A stretch of DNA of 64,000 nucleotides from Usnea hakonensis (Eukaryota; Ascomycota; Lecanoromycetes; Lecanorales; Parmeliaceae): the NCBI GenBank assembly GCA_013423325.1, contig BLJB01000106.1:62001-126000 (forward strand), read 5' to 3'. Made by a program: the position numbers and the translations under genes. The notes beneath the pieces are model-generated. The model did not search any database and had not been told where the DNA came from. It saw only the letters and a program-made list of their open reading frames with translations. Below, one piece after another: positions 32,961 to 43,553 of the stretch (its first letter is position 1; every line of letters starts with the position of its first letter).

Positions 32961-33396
32961 TAGAAGGCCTCAAAAGGGATTTACAAGCTTTTCACTACTG
33001 GGAAGTCCCACGCCCCAGTACATATTAGATACCTTTTTGTATAGTAGGGTGCAATACATGATTGGTGTTCTCCTTTGGTGTCTGTCTCGTGTAGTTGAGC
33101 GCCCGACTCGTTGTCGCCTGTACACTGGTACGAGTACTCTGCAGATAGAAGATGGGGTAATAGATCTCAAGGCCCAAAGTAGATGCATACGTAAGGTAGA
33201 TAGCTGAATCCAAGACTCCTTTCTTTCCGGAAAGGTTGAGAATACACCATCCCGCCAGCGAAGATGAAAGCTATCTATCCATCCATCGTCCCCCAATGGA
33301 TATGGGATATGTAGTAGTAGTGGTGGTGTAGGTAAACTAAGGTCCAAAACGAACGTTTTGAATTCTATCACATCATACAGACAAGAAATCAACTCC
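32961..33396. other. Spacer between minisatellite and CIA1 3' end
   Basis: Contains a GTACGAGTAC motif (33128-33137). The open frame from the minisatellite runs through to 33207 but has no recognisable motif. Confidence 0.4.
33128..33137 (+). repeat. GTACGAGTAC motif, site 5
   Basis: Intergenic, about 260 bases beyond the CIA1 stop codon. Confidence 0.5.
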
Positions 33397-34956
33397 CTAT
33401 CCCAAACACCACACCTTAACAGCGCCATCATCGCCCGTCGTGACAATCACCTCCTCCGCCTCTTCTCCTTCTTGCTCAACAGTATCACCATCACCAAACC
33501 CGCTCCTGCCGTCGCCGGCGCCGCCGCTCCCACTCCGATCCCGCCTTCTCGACGCCCACGCCACATGATTGATTTCAAAGACGCCATGGGCGGCTTCGAG
33601 GTGCGCGACGACGACCCATTCCGTGGGGGCGGGTTGGATTTCCTGCGGCGAGGCCTCTTCTGGGTTGGGTGCTGGTTGCTGTTGCTGCTGCTGCTGCGGA
33701 TGTTGTGGTTGTTGCCCATTGGGTATATGCGGCGATTCTTGGATGGCTTGCTGTACAATCGGTCCCTCCACACCTTTCGCTTCAGGCACTCCGTCCACCC
33801 CCGCACTCTCTTCCAGCTTCCCACCCCCCGCACCCCCCCTCCTCCACCTCTCCTCGTAAACCACAACCCTGCCATCTCCCCCCGTACTCACCACCCTGCC
33901 CCCCTTCCCCCACGCAACCGCATACACAGGCCTCCCATGCACCACCGGCAACCTCGCCTCCTCGACCCAGTCCTCCTCCGTGCCAGCGCTCTTGATGATG
34001 CTCAGGCGGGACTGCTGCTGTACTTTCTCCTTCGGCCGTCGGCGCCAGACGCGTATGGACAAATCATCCGAACAACTCAGCAACCTTGGACCGGACCGTT
34101 GCCTCCTCTCCAGCCACTTTTCTTTTCCCACCTTCTCATCCCCCAGCCCATCACCATCATGAACCCCACCAACAGTCGCCCTCCCCTCCCCCACCTCCCA
34201 CGCCACGAACCAAACCGTCCCCTCATGCCCCCTCAGCACCCCACAGCACCCCCAATCATCCACATCCTCCCTCCACAACCTCACCTCATCATCATAACTC
34301 GCGCTCGCCAACAGCTCCTCGCTCGGATGCCACGCCACGCACTTGACATCGCCCTCATGCTCCTGCATCACCGCCACAGTCTCATAATCGTCATCCCCCG
34401 CCATCTCCTCCCAGATCCAGACGCTCTTGTCCCGCGAGCACGTAGCCAGTAGATTCCCCCCCGCCGACCAGGCGACGGATTTGACCTCGGATTCGTGCCC
34501 GTCGAGGACGATGGCGAAGCGCCACTCTTCCTCTTCCTCTTCTTCTGCATTCTCCCCAGCACCAATACCCATCACCCCACTCTGAATATCCCTATCCCTC
34601 GCCTCAAAATCCACACCCGACAACACATCCTTTACAGCTCCACGCTTCCCATTCTCATCATCATCAGACCGCCTCCAAATCCCCACCGAGGCATCGAAGC
34701 TGCCCGTCGCGAGCACCGATTCGCCCTTGAGGTTCGGTTTCCAGGCACAGGTTCGGATGCTGCGTTTGTGACCGCCTGAGATGGTGGAGAGGAGGGTCAG
34801 GGTGGTGAGGGAGTAGATGCGGACCGTCTTGTCTGAGGAGCAGGTGGCGAGGAGGGGCAGAGTGGGGTGGGGCGCGGTGAGCCAGGCGCGGGAATGGGAG
34901 GGGGAGTCAAGAGTTGCGAGGTTGGATATTTGGAGAGGAGTGGAGGCGAAGGGCAT
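33397..34956 (-). CDS. CIA1: Cytosolic iron-sulfur assembly protein Cia1 (WD40)
   Basis: Seven-bladed WD40 propeller that, with Cia2 and Mms19, targets Fe-S clusters to cytosolic and nuclear apoproteins. Single exon, 519 aa, longer than yeast Cia1 (330 aa) because of insertions. Blades are marked by ATCSSDKTVRIYSL, ATGSFDASVGIWRR, ATCSRDKSVWIWEE, ASASYDDEVRLWRE and LLSCSDDLSIRVWRR. An acidic insertion (poly-Glu, about residues 138-146) sits between blades 2 and 3. A Gln-rich loop (CAG-type repeat, DNA about 33677-33715) lies before the last blade, which ends VTTGDDGAVKVWCLG. Start at 34956, directly before the first blade. Strong family match. Confidence 0.93.
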   Translation of the reverse strand: MPFASTPLQISNLATLDSPSHSRAWLTAPHPTLPLLATCSSDKTVRIYSLTTLTLLSTISGGHKRSIRTCAWKPNLKGESVLATGSFDASVGIWRRSDDDENGKRGAVKDVLSGVDFEARDRDIQSGVMGIGAGENAEEEEEEEWRFAIVLDGHESEVKSVAWSAGGNLLATCSRDKSVWIWEEMAGDDDYETVAVMQEHEGDVKCVAWHPSEELLASASYDDEVRLWREDVDDWGCCGVLRGHEGTVWFVAWEVGEGRATVGGVHDGDGLGDEKVGKEKWLERRQRSGPRLLSCSDDLSIRVWRRRPKEKVQQQSRLSIIKSAGTEEDWVEEARLPVVHGRPVYAVAWGKGGRVVSTGGDGRVVVYEERWRRGGAGGGKLEESAGVDGVPEAKGVEGPIVQQAIQESPHIPNGQQPQHPQQQQQQQPAPNPEEASPQEIQPAPTEWVVVAHLEAAHGVFEINHVAWASRRRDRSGSGGAGDGRSGFGDGDTVEQEGEEAEEVIVTTGDDGAVKVWCLG

Positions 34957-35290
34957 TGTGAAAGTCGGTGAAAGCGTTGTTCGCCCGATGGGGTAGTGAA
35001 GAGGGTTACTAGTTACTAGCCCATTTTTTAATTCATGGTCACTGACATTTAATCACTTTTCACTCTCGGTGAATGTGAATAGAATAGCAATATAATGGAA
35101 TTGGAAAAGGAAAAGAATCTAATCTCTGGTATCATAGATTGTCTCTTATCAATTGACTTGTCCATGCCTAATTCTGCTATATCGTGAGCGCAGCTATGCA
35201 TACTCTATTGTACAAAACATCGTGGCACGTTCAGCGAGTATGAGATCTATCAGACAATTCATGTCCAGCAAAGCTAAAATTGCTGGCACT
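34957..35290. other. Intergenic between tandem minus-strand genes
   Basis: CIA1 promoter and 3' flank of the MHYT gene. Nothing notable. Confidence 0.4.
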
Positions 35291-37967
35291 TCACAATGAT
35301 ATCGTGGCTTGCCTTCTTCGCTCGTCTGTGGTCAACGCTGCCAGCTCGTCCGCAAAAGACTCTCCTTCCATATCTCCAACGCCAGCTTCAGCGAAGCATC
35401 CGATGCTGCTCATTTCAACATCTTGGCTGTGACTGAACCTTGTGATTTCTCTCACGTCCACATCAACCTCATTTGCCACGTGTATGGCGCCAAAGGTAGC
35501 CCGCCTTGCCTTTGGACTCCCATTCACAAGATTCTTTTCTGAGGAACTGTCGTCACTTATCTGGTTGCCGTTCGCGCGCAATAGAGACGTCCACCTCTTG
35601 TGTCTATGAGGCGAGGGTGTCCTGCTTCTCTTGACTCCATGAGGCGAATCTGAGGAGGGGTGATAAGGCGTGTGTGAGCCCGCCAAGGATCTATTATCGC
35701 AGGCTTCACACATTCCAGCCATGGCTGCAAATTCCCTGTGTATCCTGCGGGCAAAAATCACGTGATCTGGGCTATCTCGGTGTGCATGCTGTTGGCAGAG
35801 GAAGAACCGCAAGGAAGTGAATTCGTATCGATCGTTCAGTGAGCTCGGCTGATGAGCATCTGTAATGACCCTAAAAGCGACCACGAAAGCTTCTTGCGAT
35901 AACGAGTCGCTTTTTGAGACGTCACAAGGTGTTCGGAAAGGACTTGCCACAAGTCGCGCGGCTTCAAAGAAAGTGCTGTCTACCCTGCCAGCGAGGTCTG
36001 TGATACTTTCCAACAGCTCCCGGGAAAATTGTTGCTGCTTTGGATCTGCAAATAATGATCCTTCCCGAAGTCGCTCACAGCACGTTGCAACGGACCAATC
36101 CCCCATTCGGTGCAAAACCTCGATTTGCCATTGTTCGAGCTTCGACTTCGTCAACCTAGAGGTAGGGATCATGTTGCCGGCGTCCTTGCGGACAAGGACG
36201 TCGAAGCCCCTATGAAAAACTGGGCGCAGCGCGAAGCAGCCCAAATGTACACCTGGCTCCAAAAGATGCTCGGTCTTCGACTGATCTCGCATGCGTTCGA
36301 GCTGAGGAAGTAATTCCTCTTTCGTAACTTCCATACTGCGCGCAAGTAGCTCAACGACGTTTGAGAAAGTAGCAAATCGGTACCCAGTGGATTGTAGTCG
36401 CGATGCCTGGGAGCGATTTGCTTTACGAACCAGGAAAAGCAATTGTCCGCGTCCGAAGCTCATGGGCGGCCTACCTTTCTCAGCATGGTCGAATTCATCG
36501 TGCCGTCTTGGTAGCCCCTGTAAGAGCTTCAATCGCGTGGATTTCACCAGCGTGCCCGTGTTCATGATAGTTCCATCCAACACTCCAACGTCTTCCAGCG
36601 GTAGCTGGACCAGGTCGGCGAGGTCTTTGGCAGCAATGCAGAAGAGTTTTTTGAAAAGCGTAGAGTAGTCTCCTGTGCTATTCCCCTCACTTCCTGCCTT
36701 GTAGCGGTACCTGTGCCACAGATTCAACACGCTAGCTCGAGAGGAACCCTCAGAAGGCTTTGTGTTGCGCAAATCGGAGCGCATTCCCGGAAGGAGGTCC
36801 GATACGCCGTACCAGCAACGTGACGCCCTATAAATCCAGCAAAAGACCGGATGGCCCATGTCGAACACGTCCTCAAACGTCTTGGGGTACTGTTAGCTTG
36901 ACCTTTGGAGGGAATAGTCTCATCACATACCCGTCCGAAGTATGAATCCGTTATCTTGCGACAAGGCAACAAGCCTTCTGGTGTGACCATGAGTCGTCCT
37001 TCGGGGTCAAACACCGCGCACGCCAACACAACCTGCTGAGCTCTGTCCGATGACCGCTGTCGTGAACGTTGGCCAATGAGGGAAAAGATGACGAGTATAA
37101 GGCAACATCCAATTGACTAGAGATTGTGTTAGAAGACTGATCCGTGAACAGACACTTTGGATGGGCTGTACCAAACAGATGACGACCACAACTGTGGCCT
37201 CTTTCGAAAGCCCGCTGGCCATTCCCTTCAGGTCTGACCTCACTCTGTATGATGTTCCTACTGTGGCTACCCAGTGCATTCCGGAAACCGATACGGCTAG
37301 TAAAGATGCGCAAGACATGCGTTTCCACCAACTGTTTGCCCATGTGGATTTGAAATAGAAAAAGACCCCAAGAGCTATCGTGTTGGCAGCTACGGCAATG
37401 ATGGCGGACCCAAGGACCCGTTTCCATGAGTAGTATGGGGTGTAATTGGCGATGCCTTTTTGACCCATGTAGTGCATTCCACACACAGCTGAGCCGAGTA
37501 TAAGTCCTCCCACCATGGTCGCCAGTATACTCACGTTCTCAGTGATGCTAAAAAGGTAGAAGGCTATGCCAACGACGCAGACTGGGAGAAAGAAAGAGCC
37601 AGCGGTGAAGCCGGGGCTGTATTGAATTTGGAGGTTTTGTTCACCATTGACCATAAGAATTGCTCGATTCCCAATGTAGTGCATGGACCATATAGCTACC
37701 GCGCCCATTGTGCAGGCCGCTCCGAGCAAGAGGTACCTTGAGCCGTGTTCAAGTCAGCCAGTGGAGAGCCCAAGGCTTGTCAGAGGTAGGGATTGCAGCG
37801 ATGTGGACGTACCAGTTGTAATATCCACGAGTTCCTGTCCTCCTGTGGAGCAGCTCTAATGAGGTCCAGCATCCCGCTAGGCTGATTAGGTAGGATAAAA
37901 CAACGAAACCAGCATCATATGAATGCGGGACATCGTCCTTGTTCATTGTGGTGAGATTTGGAGACAT
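35291..37967 (-). CDS. MHYT-domain membrane protein
   Basis: Putative membrane sensor with an N-terminal MHYT region (six or seven TM helices whose Met-His-Tyr motifs are proposed to bind a metal). Exons 37967-37813, 37736-37172, 37116-36931 and 36880-35291 give 831 aa. The motifs are WSMHYIGN, CGMHYMGQ and a divergent third, SGMHWVAT. The last TM helix is rebuilt across intron 2 (VVVICL+SIGCCLILVIFSLIG). The cytosolic half starts with CAVFDPEGRLMVTPEGLLP, a small PAS-like segment, then a long region conserved among fungal MHYT proteins with FGRGQLLFLVRK and HLGCFALRPV, and ends in a Ser-rich tail with SRTPSPHRHKR. Bacterial MHYT proteins carry GGDEF/EAL domains; none is present here. Ligand unknown. 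Confidence 0.9.
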
Positions 37968-38694
37968 GGGGGGAGTAGTGGTGGAAGCATATGGTGTGAA
38001 TTTTTTGTGAGCTAATGCGGTACTGCATTCACCTCCTTGGACATTAGGCCATTGGGACGATATGCATAGAAGTAGTCTTCAGAATTAGGAAGCATGTACA
38101 GTAAGTCGGCTAAGCATTTAGAGGGACTCTTTATCAATAATATAACAGACGCAGAATAGGAGGGAGGGGGATGTGGCGAAGGTATTGGAGGAGATGAAGA
38201 AAATGACAGATGTGGGAAGGAAGAGGGAAGGTACGAGTGCCCAACGCTAAAGCGGAATATTTGGTTTTCTTCAGGTTCAATAAAATAAAGTAAGGAAGAT
38301 ATTTACTTTCGCTTCTCCCAAGATTCCAAGATTCCAAGAAGTTAAGGGAGAAGAAAGTCTCCGGATGCATCTTGCTGGAAAGTGTGATTTCTCGATTTGT
38401 GACTTCTTGCAATGTGATTTGCCACTAAGGACCTTGGCCACCCGATGTGAGCTCAGGAGGCAATTCTAGGAGAAGTGGTCTGTGCAATGGACTTGGCTGC
38501 AAGTACAATTGAGACAGCAATTGTTATTGATGGGATTGCCGATCAGATGGGACCAAATCAATTTAATGTGATGGGTAAGGTGATGCAATTGACAGATGGT
38601 CTAGGTTTGGCGGGGTCGAGACCGGGCGTCTTGATTGGCACCATTCGCCAAAGTAGCCGAGGAGCAGCGATAATAATGTCTTGCATAAAGTAAA

Positions 38695-38704
38695 GTACGA
38701 GTAC
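38695..38704 (+). repeat. GTACGAGTAC motif, site 6
   Basis: Intergenic, 728 bases upstream of the MHYT ATG and 577 bases upstream of RTT106. Confidence 0.5.
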
Positions 38705-39107
38705 CTTGGCTCACAGGACAAGATTAAGTCATGTATGGCAGGGCAGATCCTGCGGTACATGATCCTATGCTCGCTACCAAGCTTCTAGACGCAAGCCACA
38801 AACGTCTCATGCCGTTACTTTAAGGAATAAGGTGGCATTGCTTTCGGCTGCTGAGTCCTGACCACCTGTACAATCTTACCTTATTCAAAAGATTAGGAGT
38901 CTAGAGTGTGTGGATAGGTTGTAGGATCCGAATTCTTGTACTTCTAGACACTGCTTGTGTCGGGCAATCATTTCGCGTCTGTGCCTTTGTCTCTGTCAGT
39001 AGAGGATTACGAAGCAATTGGACATGTCACATGTTGTTGCCATTTAGAAGTTTGAAGCCATCGCGCCCGGAGATTCCCGAGCCCAGAAAAGGGCCGGATT
39101 TAGGGTT

Positions 39108-39158
39108 AAAGTAAAGTACAGTAGTACAGTACTTTAGTACCACCAGTACCGTACTTTA
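39108..39158. repeat. GTACTTTA inverted-repeat cluster
   Basis: TAAAGTAC and GTACTTTA face each other across a 9-base loop, and GTACTTTAGT recurs shortly after, 120-170 bases upstream of the RTT106 ATG. Confidence 0.55.
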
Positions 39159-39280
39159 GTGGGTTAACTTTGCAAGCTTTTCCATTGGTTGCCGGTGGCG
39201 CGCAAACGCGATCCCCAAGCGCCTTATTCCTGCTTGACTTTCCACCTCTCACCACCAACGCTTGCATTACAAGACTGACA

Positions 39281-40577
39281 ATGCCATCAAAGCGCACTTT
39301 CGACGAGGCCTTCGCCGAACGACCAGATCTCCAGCAAAGAGTTCTTGCTGTCCTTGGTAATTTCAGTCCTTCAGTTGGCCCACGGTGCTGACTATCAAAC
39401 AGCCAAAGCTCCAGAGCATGAAAGCCTCTTCAGAGACATCGCCCAATATATTACTCATCTAAAGCATGGATCCGGCCAGGAGAGTTTGGGGAGTCAGAAC
39501 GAACACTTGTCCAAGAAAAGAAGATTGGAACACCGGCCAATTGACCCCGAGAGATGGGACAAGGGAAACGTTTATGACGTTGCCGATGTGTCATTCTCGA
39601 TACCTCAGCGAAAGAAGTTGAGGCTGAGTATCAACGAACAAGCGTCAGCTGGACTGCGCGCAGTCAATGCATCAGGGAGTCCAGAGTTTGGAGTTGATTG
39701 GGACTGCGTGCGGGACCTTGTTTGTCTCCCGGTCCCTGACAAGGCACAAGCGCAGTACAACTTTTGCGTTTTCTCAGCCACTGCGGATGGAATTTCTACT
39801 GATCAAATTGTCTGGACGGTTCCGGATAGTGTTCCCAAGGATGGTACCTTTGCCGGTTTAGCGAGCTCTCTTTCGGGCGAGACATACCGCACGGTCCTTA
39901 TCACCATCCTCAATAGGGCTCTGAAGCAGTACAAAAAGCGGGTAGTGGAGCCTGACAAGCAAGAGTTCGCGAGCCAGGTGGTACAAGCGCATCGAAAAGG
40001 GGAATCAGCATACCACATCAAGGCTTTCCGGGGTACCAAAGATGGCTTTCTTTTTCTCCTGCCGAACGGCATATTTTGGGGCTTCAAAAAGCCTCTGGAG
40101 TTCTTCTCTTTTGATGCCATCGATTCTGTGTCTTACACTTCGGTTTTACAGCGCACCTTCAACCTGAACGTCGCCGCCCGCGTCGCCGCTGATGCCGAGC
40201 CTCAAGAATTTGAGTTTTCCATGCTAGACCAGGCGGACTTCGCCGGCATAGATGAGTATGTAAGGCGTCACGAGCTACAGGATGCGAGCATGGCTGAACA
40301 GCGGCGGGCCAAGAAGTTGAATATCAATGGAGTCAAGGGAGACGGGGTAGACGAAGAGGGTATGGATCAAGAAGAAGGCGAGCTCCAAAAAGCAGCAAGA
40401 GAGGCGGAAGATCTTGAGGATGAAGAGGATGATGAAAACTTTGATCCTGGTAGCGAGGGCGAGAGTGAGGGCAGTGGATCCAGTAGTGAGGAAGATGAAG
40501 ATGGGAATGAGGGCCGAGCAGGGAGCAACGTGGTTGACGAGGAATCAGGTAGCGAGGCTGAAAGCGATGAGGGATAG
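39281..40577 (+). CDS. RTT106: Histone chaperone Rtt106
   Basis: H3-H4 chaperone (tandem PH-like domains) acting in replication-coupled nucleosome assembly and silencing. Exons 39281-39356 and 39403-40577 (46-bp intron) give 416 aa. Helical N-terminal dimerisation part (MPSKRTFDEAFAERPDLQQRV is its start), then double PH region with VDWDCVRDLVCLPVPDKAQAQ, VPDSVPKDG and FRGTKDGFLFLLPNGIFWGFKKP, the histone-binding face. The final 80 residues are almost all Asp, Glu, Ser and Gly, the usual acidic tail. Family call is strong. Confidence 0.93.
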
Positions 40578-41776
40578 TCTCTCGTTCTCGGTAATCGCAA
40601 TCCTGGGTATGGAAAACGGATTACAAACTTGACTTGGGGGCCAGCTGCTGTATCATAGCTCTAAAATTATCTATAACTCTAGGGAATTGGGTAAGTAGTA
40701 GTCTCTACTGAGCTCTAGATAGCTGACTTCTCACCTAGAATATAGAGCTAGACCTGAGTCCAGCTTTTCAATGCCTAGCAGCTACACAGCGAAGCTGGAT
40801 GAGCAACGAACGTGGGAGCATCAAATTGGAACTCCCCGCATTGTGGAGGTTCGTTCATCCAGCCTCGCCCACCTTGGGCACTGCCTTACCCTCACCCTAT
40901 CATTCTGGGCATATTTAAGACTCAGTAGTCTACGACTATGATAGGGTACATGGATTGATAGCATGTACCTCAACCAGAGCGAGCGGATGTTTGCATCTCT
41001 CGTCGTGGAGAAAGGGGGTTGAAATCATCGAGCGAGGGCCGGGGGCGGGATTGGTTGTTTACGATATGGCACTGTCTATCTACATAGGTAGACAGAAGAT
41101 ACAACTGCCATACGCCCGGTTCCTCTACTTGTAACCCCTCTCCATTATGGTCAAAGATGTAGGTTCATCAGGCAATGATTCTTTTTTCTTCCCCTTGAAC
41201 TTCTCAACTCAATTGATTGTATGACGAGGTCTAGCACATGGAGTGGTGCTGCTATACGACCGCAGAGGTGGCTCACGAGTTGATGAATAAGAGGGTCAAT
41301 GCTGCTTCTTCGTTTCGCCCAGCGTTAACCGTGTCCCCGGGGCTTGTCTTGTGCTGGAGAGGAATCCACCTCCCTATCCTAAGCATCTCCCATATCTTGG
41401 GCACACCTCATGCGTCGGTATCTCCTCCTCTTTCTCCCCAACAGCTCACCTGGCAGGCATACACCCTAATATAGAGATGTACACCCATCCTCCGTTCCTT
41501 GTCTGGCGTTTTGACAGTACATGGACACTACTGTGGTCTATCCACCGCTGCCAAGAACCACCTCAAACTTGCTCACTGCTATCTCCGACCCTTGCCAAGA
41601 AGCACTTCAGACTTGCTCAAACTTGCTCATGTTGAGGGAAAAAAAAAAAAAAAAAAAAGCTTGGCGTGTCTATATAGGTAAACCCCTTTCCCCCCAAGTT
41701 CTTTCCTTTTCTTCTTCTTTTTTCTTCGCTTTTGGCTCTTTTGAACACTTCACGTCTTCATCACAACACACTTACA
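40578..41776. other. Gene-free spacer with inverted repeat and A tract
   Basis: Holds an 80-bp inverted repeat (40789-40870), a 19-base A tract (41640-41658) and a CT-rich stretch before the next ATG. ORFs at 41238-41681 overlap each other in different frames and have no motif. Confidence 0.5.
40789..40870. repeat. Imperfect inverted repeat, ~80 bp (MITE-like or hairpin)
   Basis: The left arm GCGAAGCTGGATGA plus ACGAAC pairs with the right arm GTTCGTTCATCCAGCCTCGC, with one 3-base bulge. I could not define a target-site duplication. Confidence 0.5.
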
Positions 41777-42991
41777 ATGTCATCAACGTTCTCACCTCTC
41801 TCTTCGTCAATCATCGCCCGTCAGATAGCACGTGTATCTCGACCGCGACCTTGGATCGTGCCCGCTCTCGTCGACAAGCCTGTTCCAGTGGCTTGCTCCA
41901 CGACGGTACCATCCTCCCTGTCAAGTCTTGCTAAATCTGCGATAGCCAGCGCCACGGCTCGTGCGTGTCGTCTCAACTCACTATCAACGGTTTCGTCCTT
42001 CGCCTCCAACAAGCGCATCGTCGGCAGCCGCCAGTCTCCTGTATTTGAGACTGCTCCTCGCCAAACGACCCTCTCAGCTCGCGCCTCTGCCCGCGCATCA
42101 CGTGACCGTCCCTGGCTCAACCCACGGTCCAGATCCATTGCCGCCAATGTCGCCCAGTCCAATTCCAAGACATCCCAATGGATCAAGTCCCAGGCCGTCG
42201 AGATCCGTCAAGCTCCTCATCGCCCTGTGGTCTCATCGTCAACCTCCGTCCGACACGCTCCGACGCCGGATACCTCTATCGCCATCCCTGCTGCTCCGAT
42301 TGTCCTGCCAAAGCGACGCACTGCTGCCACTGGTCCCCGTCAAGCCACGCCTGCTCGTCAAGCCACGCCTGCTCGTCGGATCGTCCGGATCGTCCTGCCA
42401 AAGGGCACTGCTGCCAATGGTCCCCGTCAAGCCACGCCTGCTCCTCGGACCACCATGCCAAAGCGAAGCAATGCTGTTCCTGGTCCCCGCCAAGCCGTCC
42501 GATACCCTCCGACATCGAACAACCGTCCAGCAGCGTCGTCGTCGTCATCCCGTCCTCAGGAAGTGGTCCCTCCGGCATCCCCTGACAACTCCATTGCCGC
42601 CATTGTCCGTGAAGCCTTCGCCTTCGACATCAAGCAGTTCCGGGCCGAAGTACAACCTCTGTACGACAAGATCGAGTCCCACCGTAAGTACCTTCGACGC
42701 CTCGAGCGGAAGCCGGTCACCTTCGACGACAATCCCAAGGTGATCGAAGTCCCCCGTTGGATCGAAAAGCAACACGTTCACCCCCGTCCGCCACGCAGCT
42801 TTGGCCAACTCCTTGGATGGCGACCCATTGGTGATTCCTCCGTTGCGCATGACACGGTTTGGGGCAGCGACAAGGCCAACTACGACCACTCGGACTGCGA
42901 CAATCCCGACTGCAACCGCCGTGTGAACAATCTCTACATGCTCAACTACGAGGAGTGGACCGTGCAGAGCTTTCCGACCTTGTCCCTGTGA
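41777..42991 (+). CDS. Hypothetical low-complexity protein
   Basis: 404 aa from ATG 41777, which follows a CT-rich leader and ACTTACA; an in-frame ATG at 41732 is possible. No domain recognised. Residues 1-170 are Ser/Ala/Arg-rich with almost no acidic residues. Residues about 175-245 are imperfect repeats of a Pro/Arg-rich unit (IVLPK..TAATGPRQATPA) in three diverged copies. The C-terminal 120 residues look more folded: a helical stretch (FDIKQFRAEVQPLYDKIESH), then PRWIEKQHVHPRPP and a Cys/His cluster HSDCDNPDCNRRV that could bind a metal. Single exon. Followed by repeated non-coding blocks. Coding status is inferred from frame length and the shift to more ordered composition at the C-terminus. 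Confidence 0.6.
   Translation: MSSTFSPLSSSIIARQIARVSRPRPWIVPALVDKPVPVACSTTVPSSLSSLAKSAIASATARACRLNSLSTVSSFASNKRIVGSRQSPVFETAPRQTTLSARASARASRDRPWLNPRSRSIAANVAQSNSKTSQWIKSQAVEIRQAPHRPVVSSSTSVRHAPTPDTSIAIPAAPIVLPKRRTAATGPRQATPARQATPARRIVRIVLPKGTAANGPRQATPAPRTTMPKRSNAVPGPRQAVRYPPTSNNRPAASSSSSRPQEVVPPASPDNSIAAIVREAFAFDIKQFRAEVQPLYDKIESHRKYLRRLERKPVTFDDNPKVIEVPRWIEKQHVHPRPPRSFGQLLGWRPIGDSSVAHDTVWGSDKANYDHSDCDNPDCNRRVNNLYMLNYEEWTVQSFPTLSL
42300..42510 (+). repeat. Imperfect ~65-75-bp coding repeats
   Basis: Three diverged units each containing TGCCAAAG and TGGTCCCCGYCAAGCC inside the low-complexity gene. A 21-bp sub-repeat (CAAGCCACGCCTGCTCGT) is doubled in the first. Confidence 0.6.
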
Positions 42992-43145
42992 TCTGGCGAC
43001 TTCGAGCCTTGACAAGCAACCCTCGGAGCCGACTGGTCAGCACAGCAGTCCAAGGGTCCAGGCCAACAGAGGATACTGACTATTCCCTTCCCTTCCTTCC
43101 CCTCCCCCGGCTATCTACTTATTTATTTGCGCGCTGATTTCCTCA
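42992..43145. other. 3' flank of the low-complexity gene
   Basis: Short transition into the repeat block; CT-rich near 43085-43110. Confidence 0.35.
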
Positions 43146-43553
43146 CCAGCGCTGTTGCAACAGAAAACAAAGTGACTCATTGGTCGTCAAAAAAGCAGAA
43201 AAACTACAAAACCCCAGAAAAAAATCAGAAGACAAAGTGACTTATTGGTCGTCAAAAAAGCAGAAAAACTTCAAAACCCCAGAAAAAAAGAGCTGCGCAG
43301 TCAACGTGGTCACATCTCGGACGTCTAACCTCTAACATCTAGTTACTTACGCATTGCCTTTGCACCACTGCTTTTCGCCCTCTCGCTATCTAGGTATGTT
43401 TCTGCATGCTGCTTTCCACGCCAGCATTATTGCAACAAAAGACAAAGTGACTTATTGGTCGTCAAAAAACTTGAAAATCACAAAACCCCAGAAAAAAAGA
43501 GCAGTGCTGTCGACGTGGTCGTATCTCCAATATCCTATCGCTTACATCTAGTC
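43146..43553. repeat. Three-copy non-coding repeat block
   Basis: A ~62-bp unit starting ACAAAGTGACTYATTGGTCG and ending AAAACCCCAGAAAAAAA occurs at 43167, 43232 and 43442. Copies 1 and 3 also share upstream sequence (CAGC.TTGCAACA) and copies 2 and 3 share downstream sequence (GAGC..GTCRACGTGGTC, ACATCTAGT). This indicates duplication of a larger block of about 150 bp. Confidence 0.75.

Larger units (their letters stand above)
37968..39280. other. Gene-free divergent spacer
   Basis: 1.3 kb between divergent MHYT and RTT106 starts. It holds a GTACGAGTAC motif (38695-38704) and a dense GTAC/GTACTTTA cluster at 39108-39158 just upstream of RTT106. The frame at 38475-38693 lacks any family feature. 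Confidence 0.5.

Noticed and set aside
33358..34452. 364-codon plus-strand frame
   Set aside because: Antisense of the WD40 gene CIA1 in GC-rich DNA; composition (Pro/His/Arg-rich) is that of a shadow frame.
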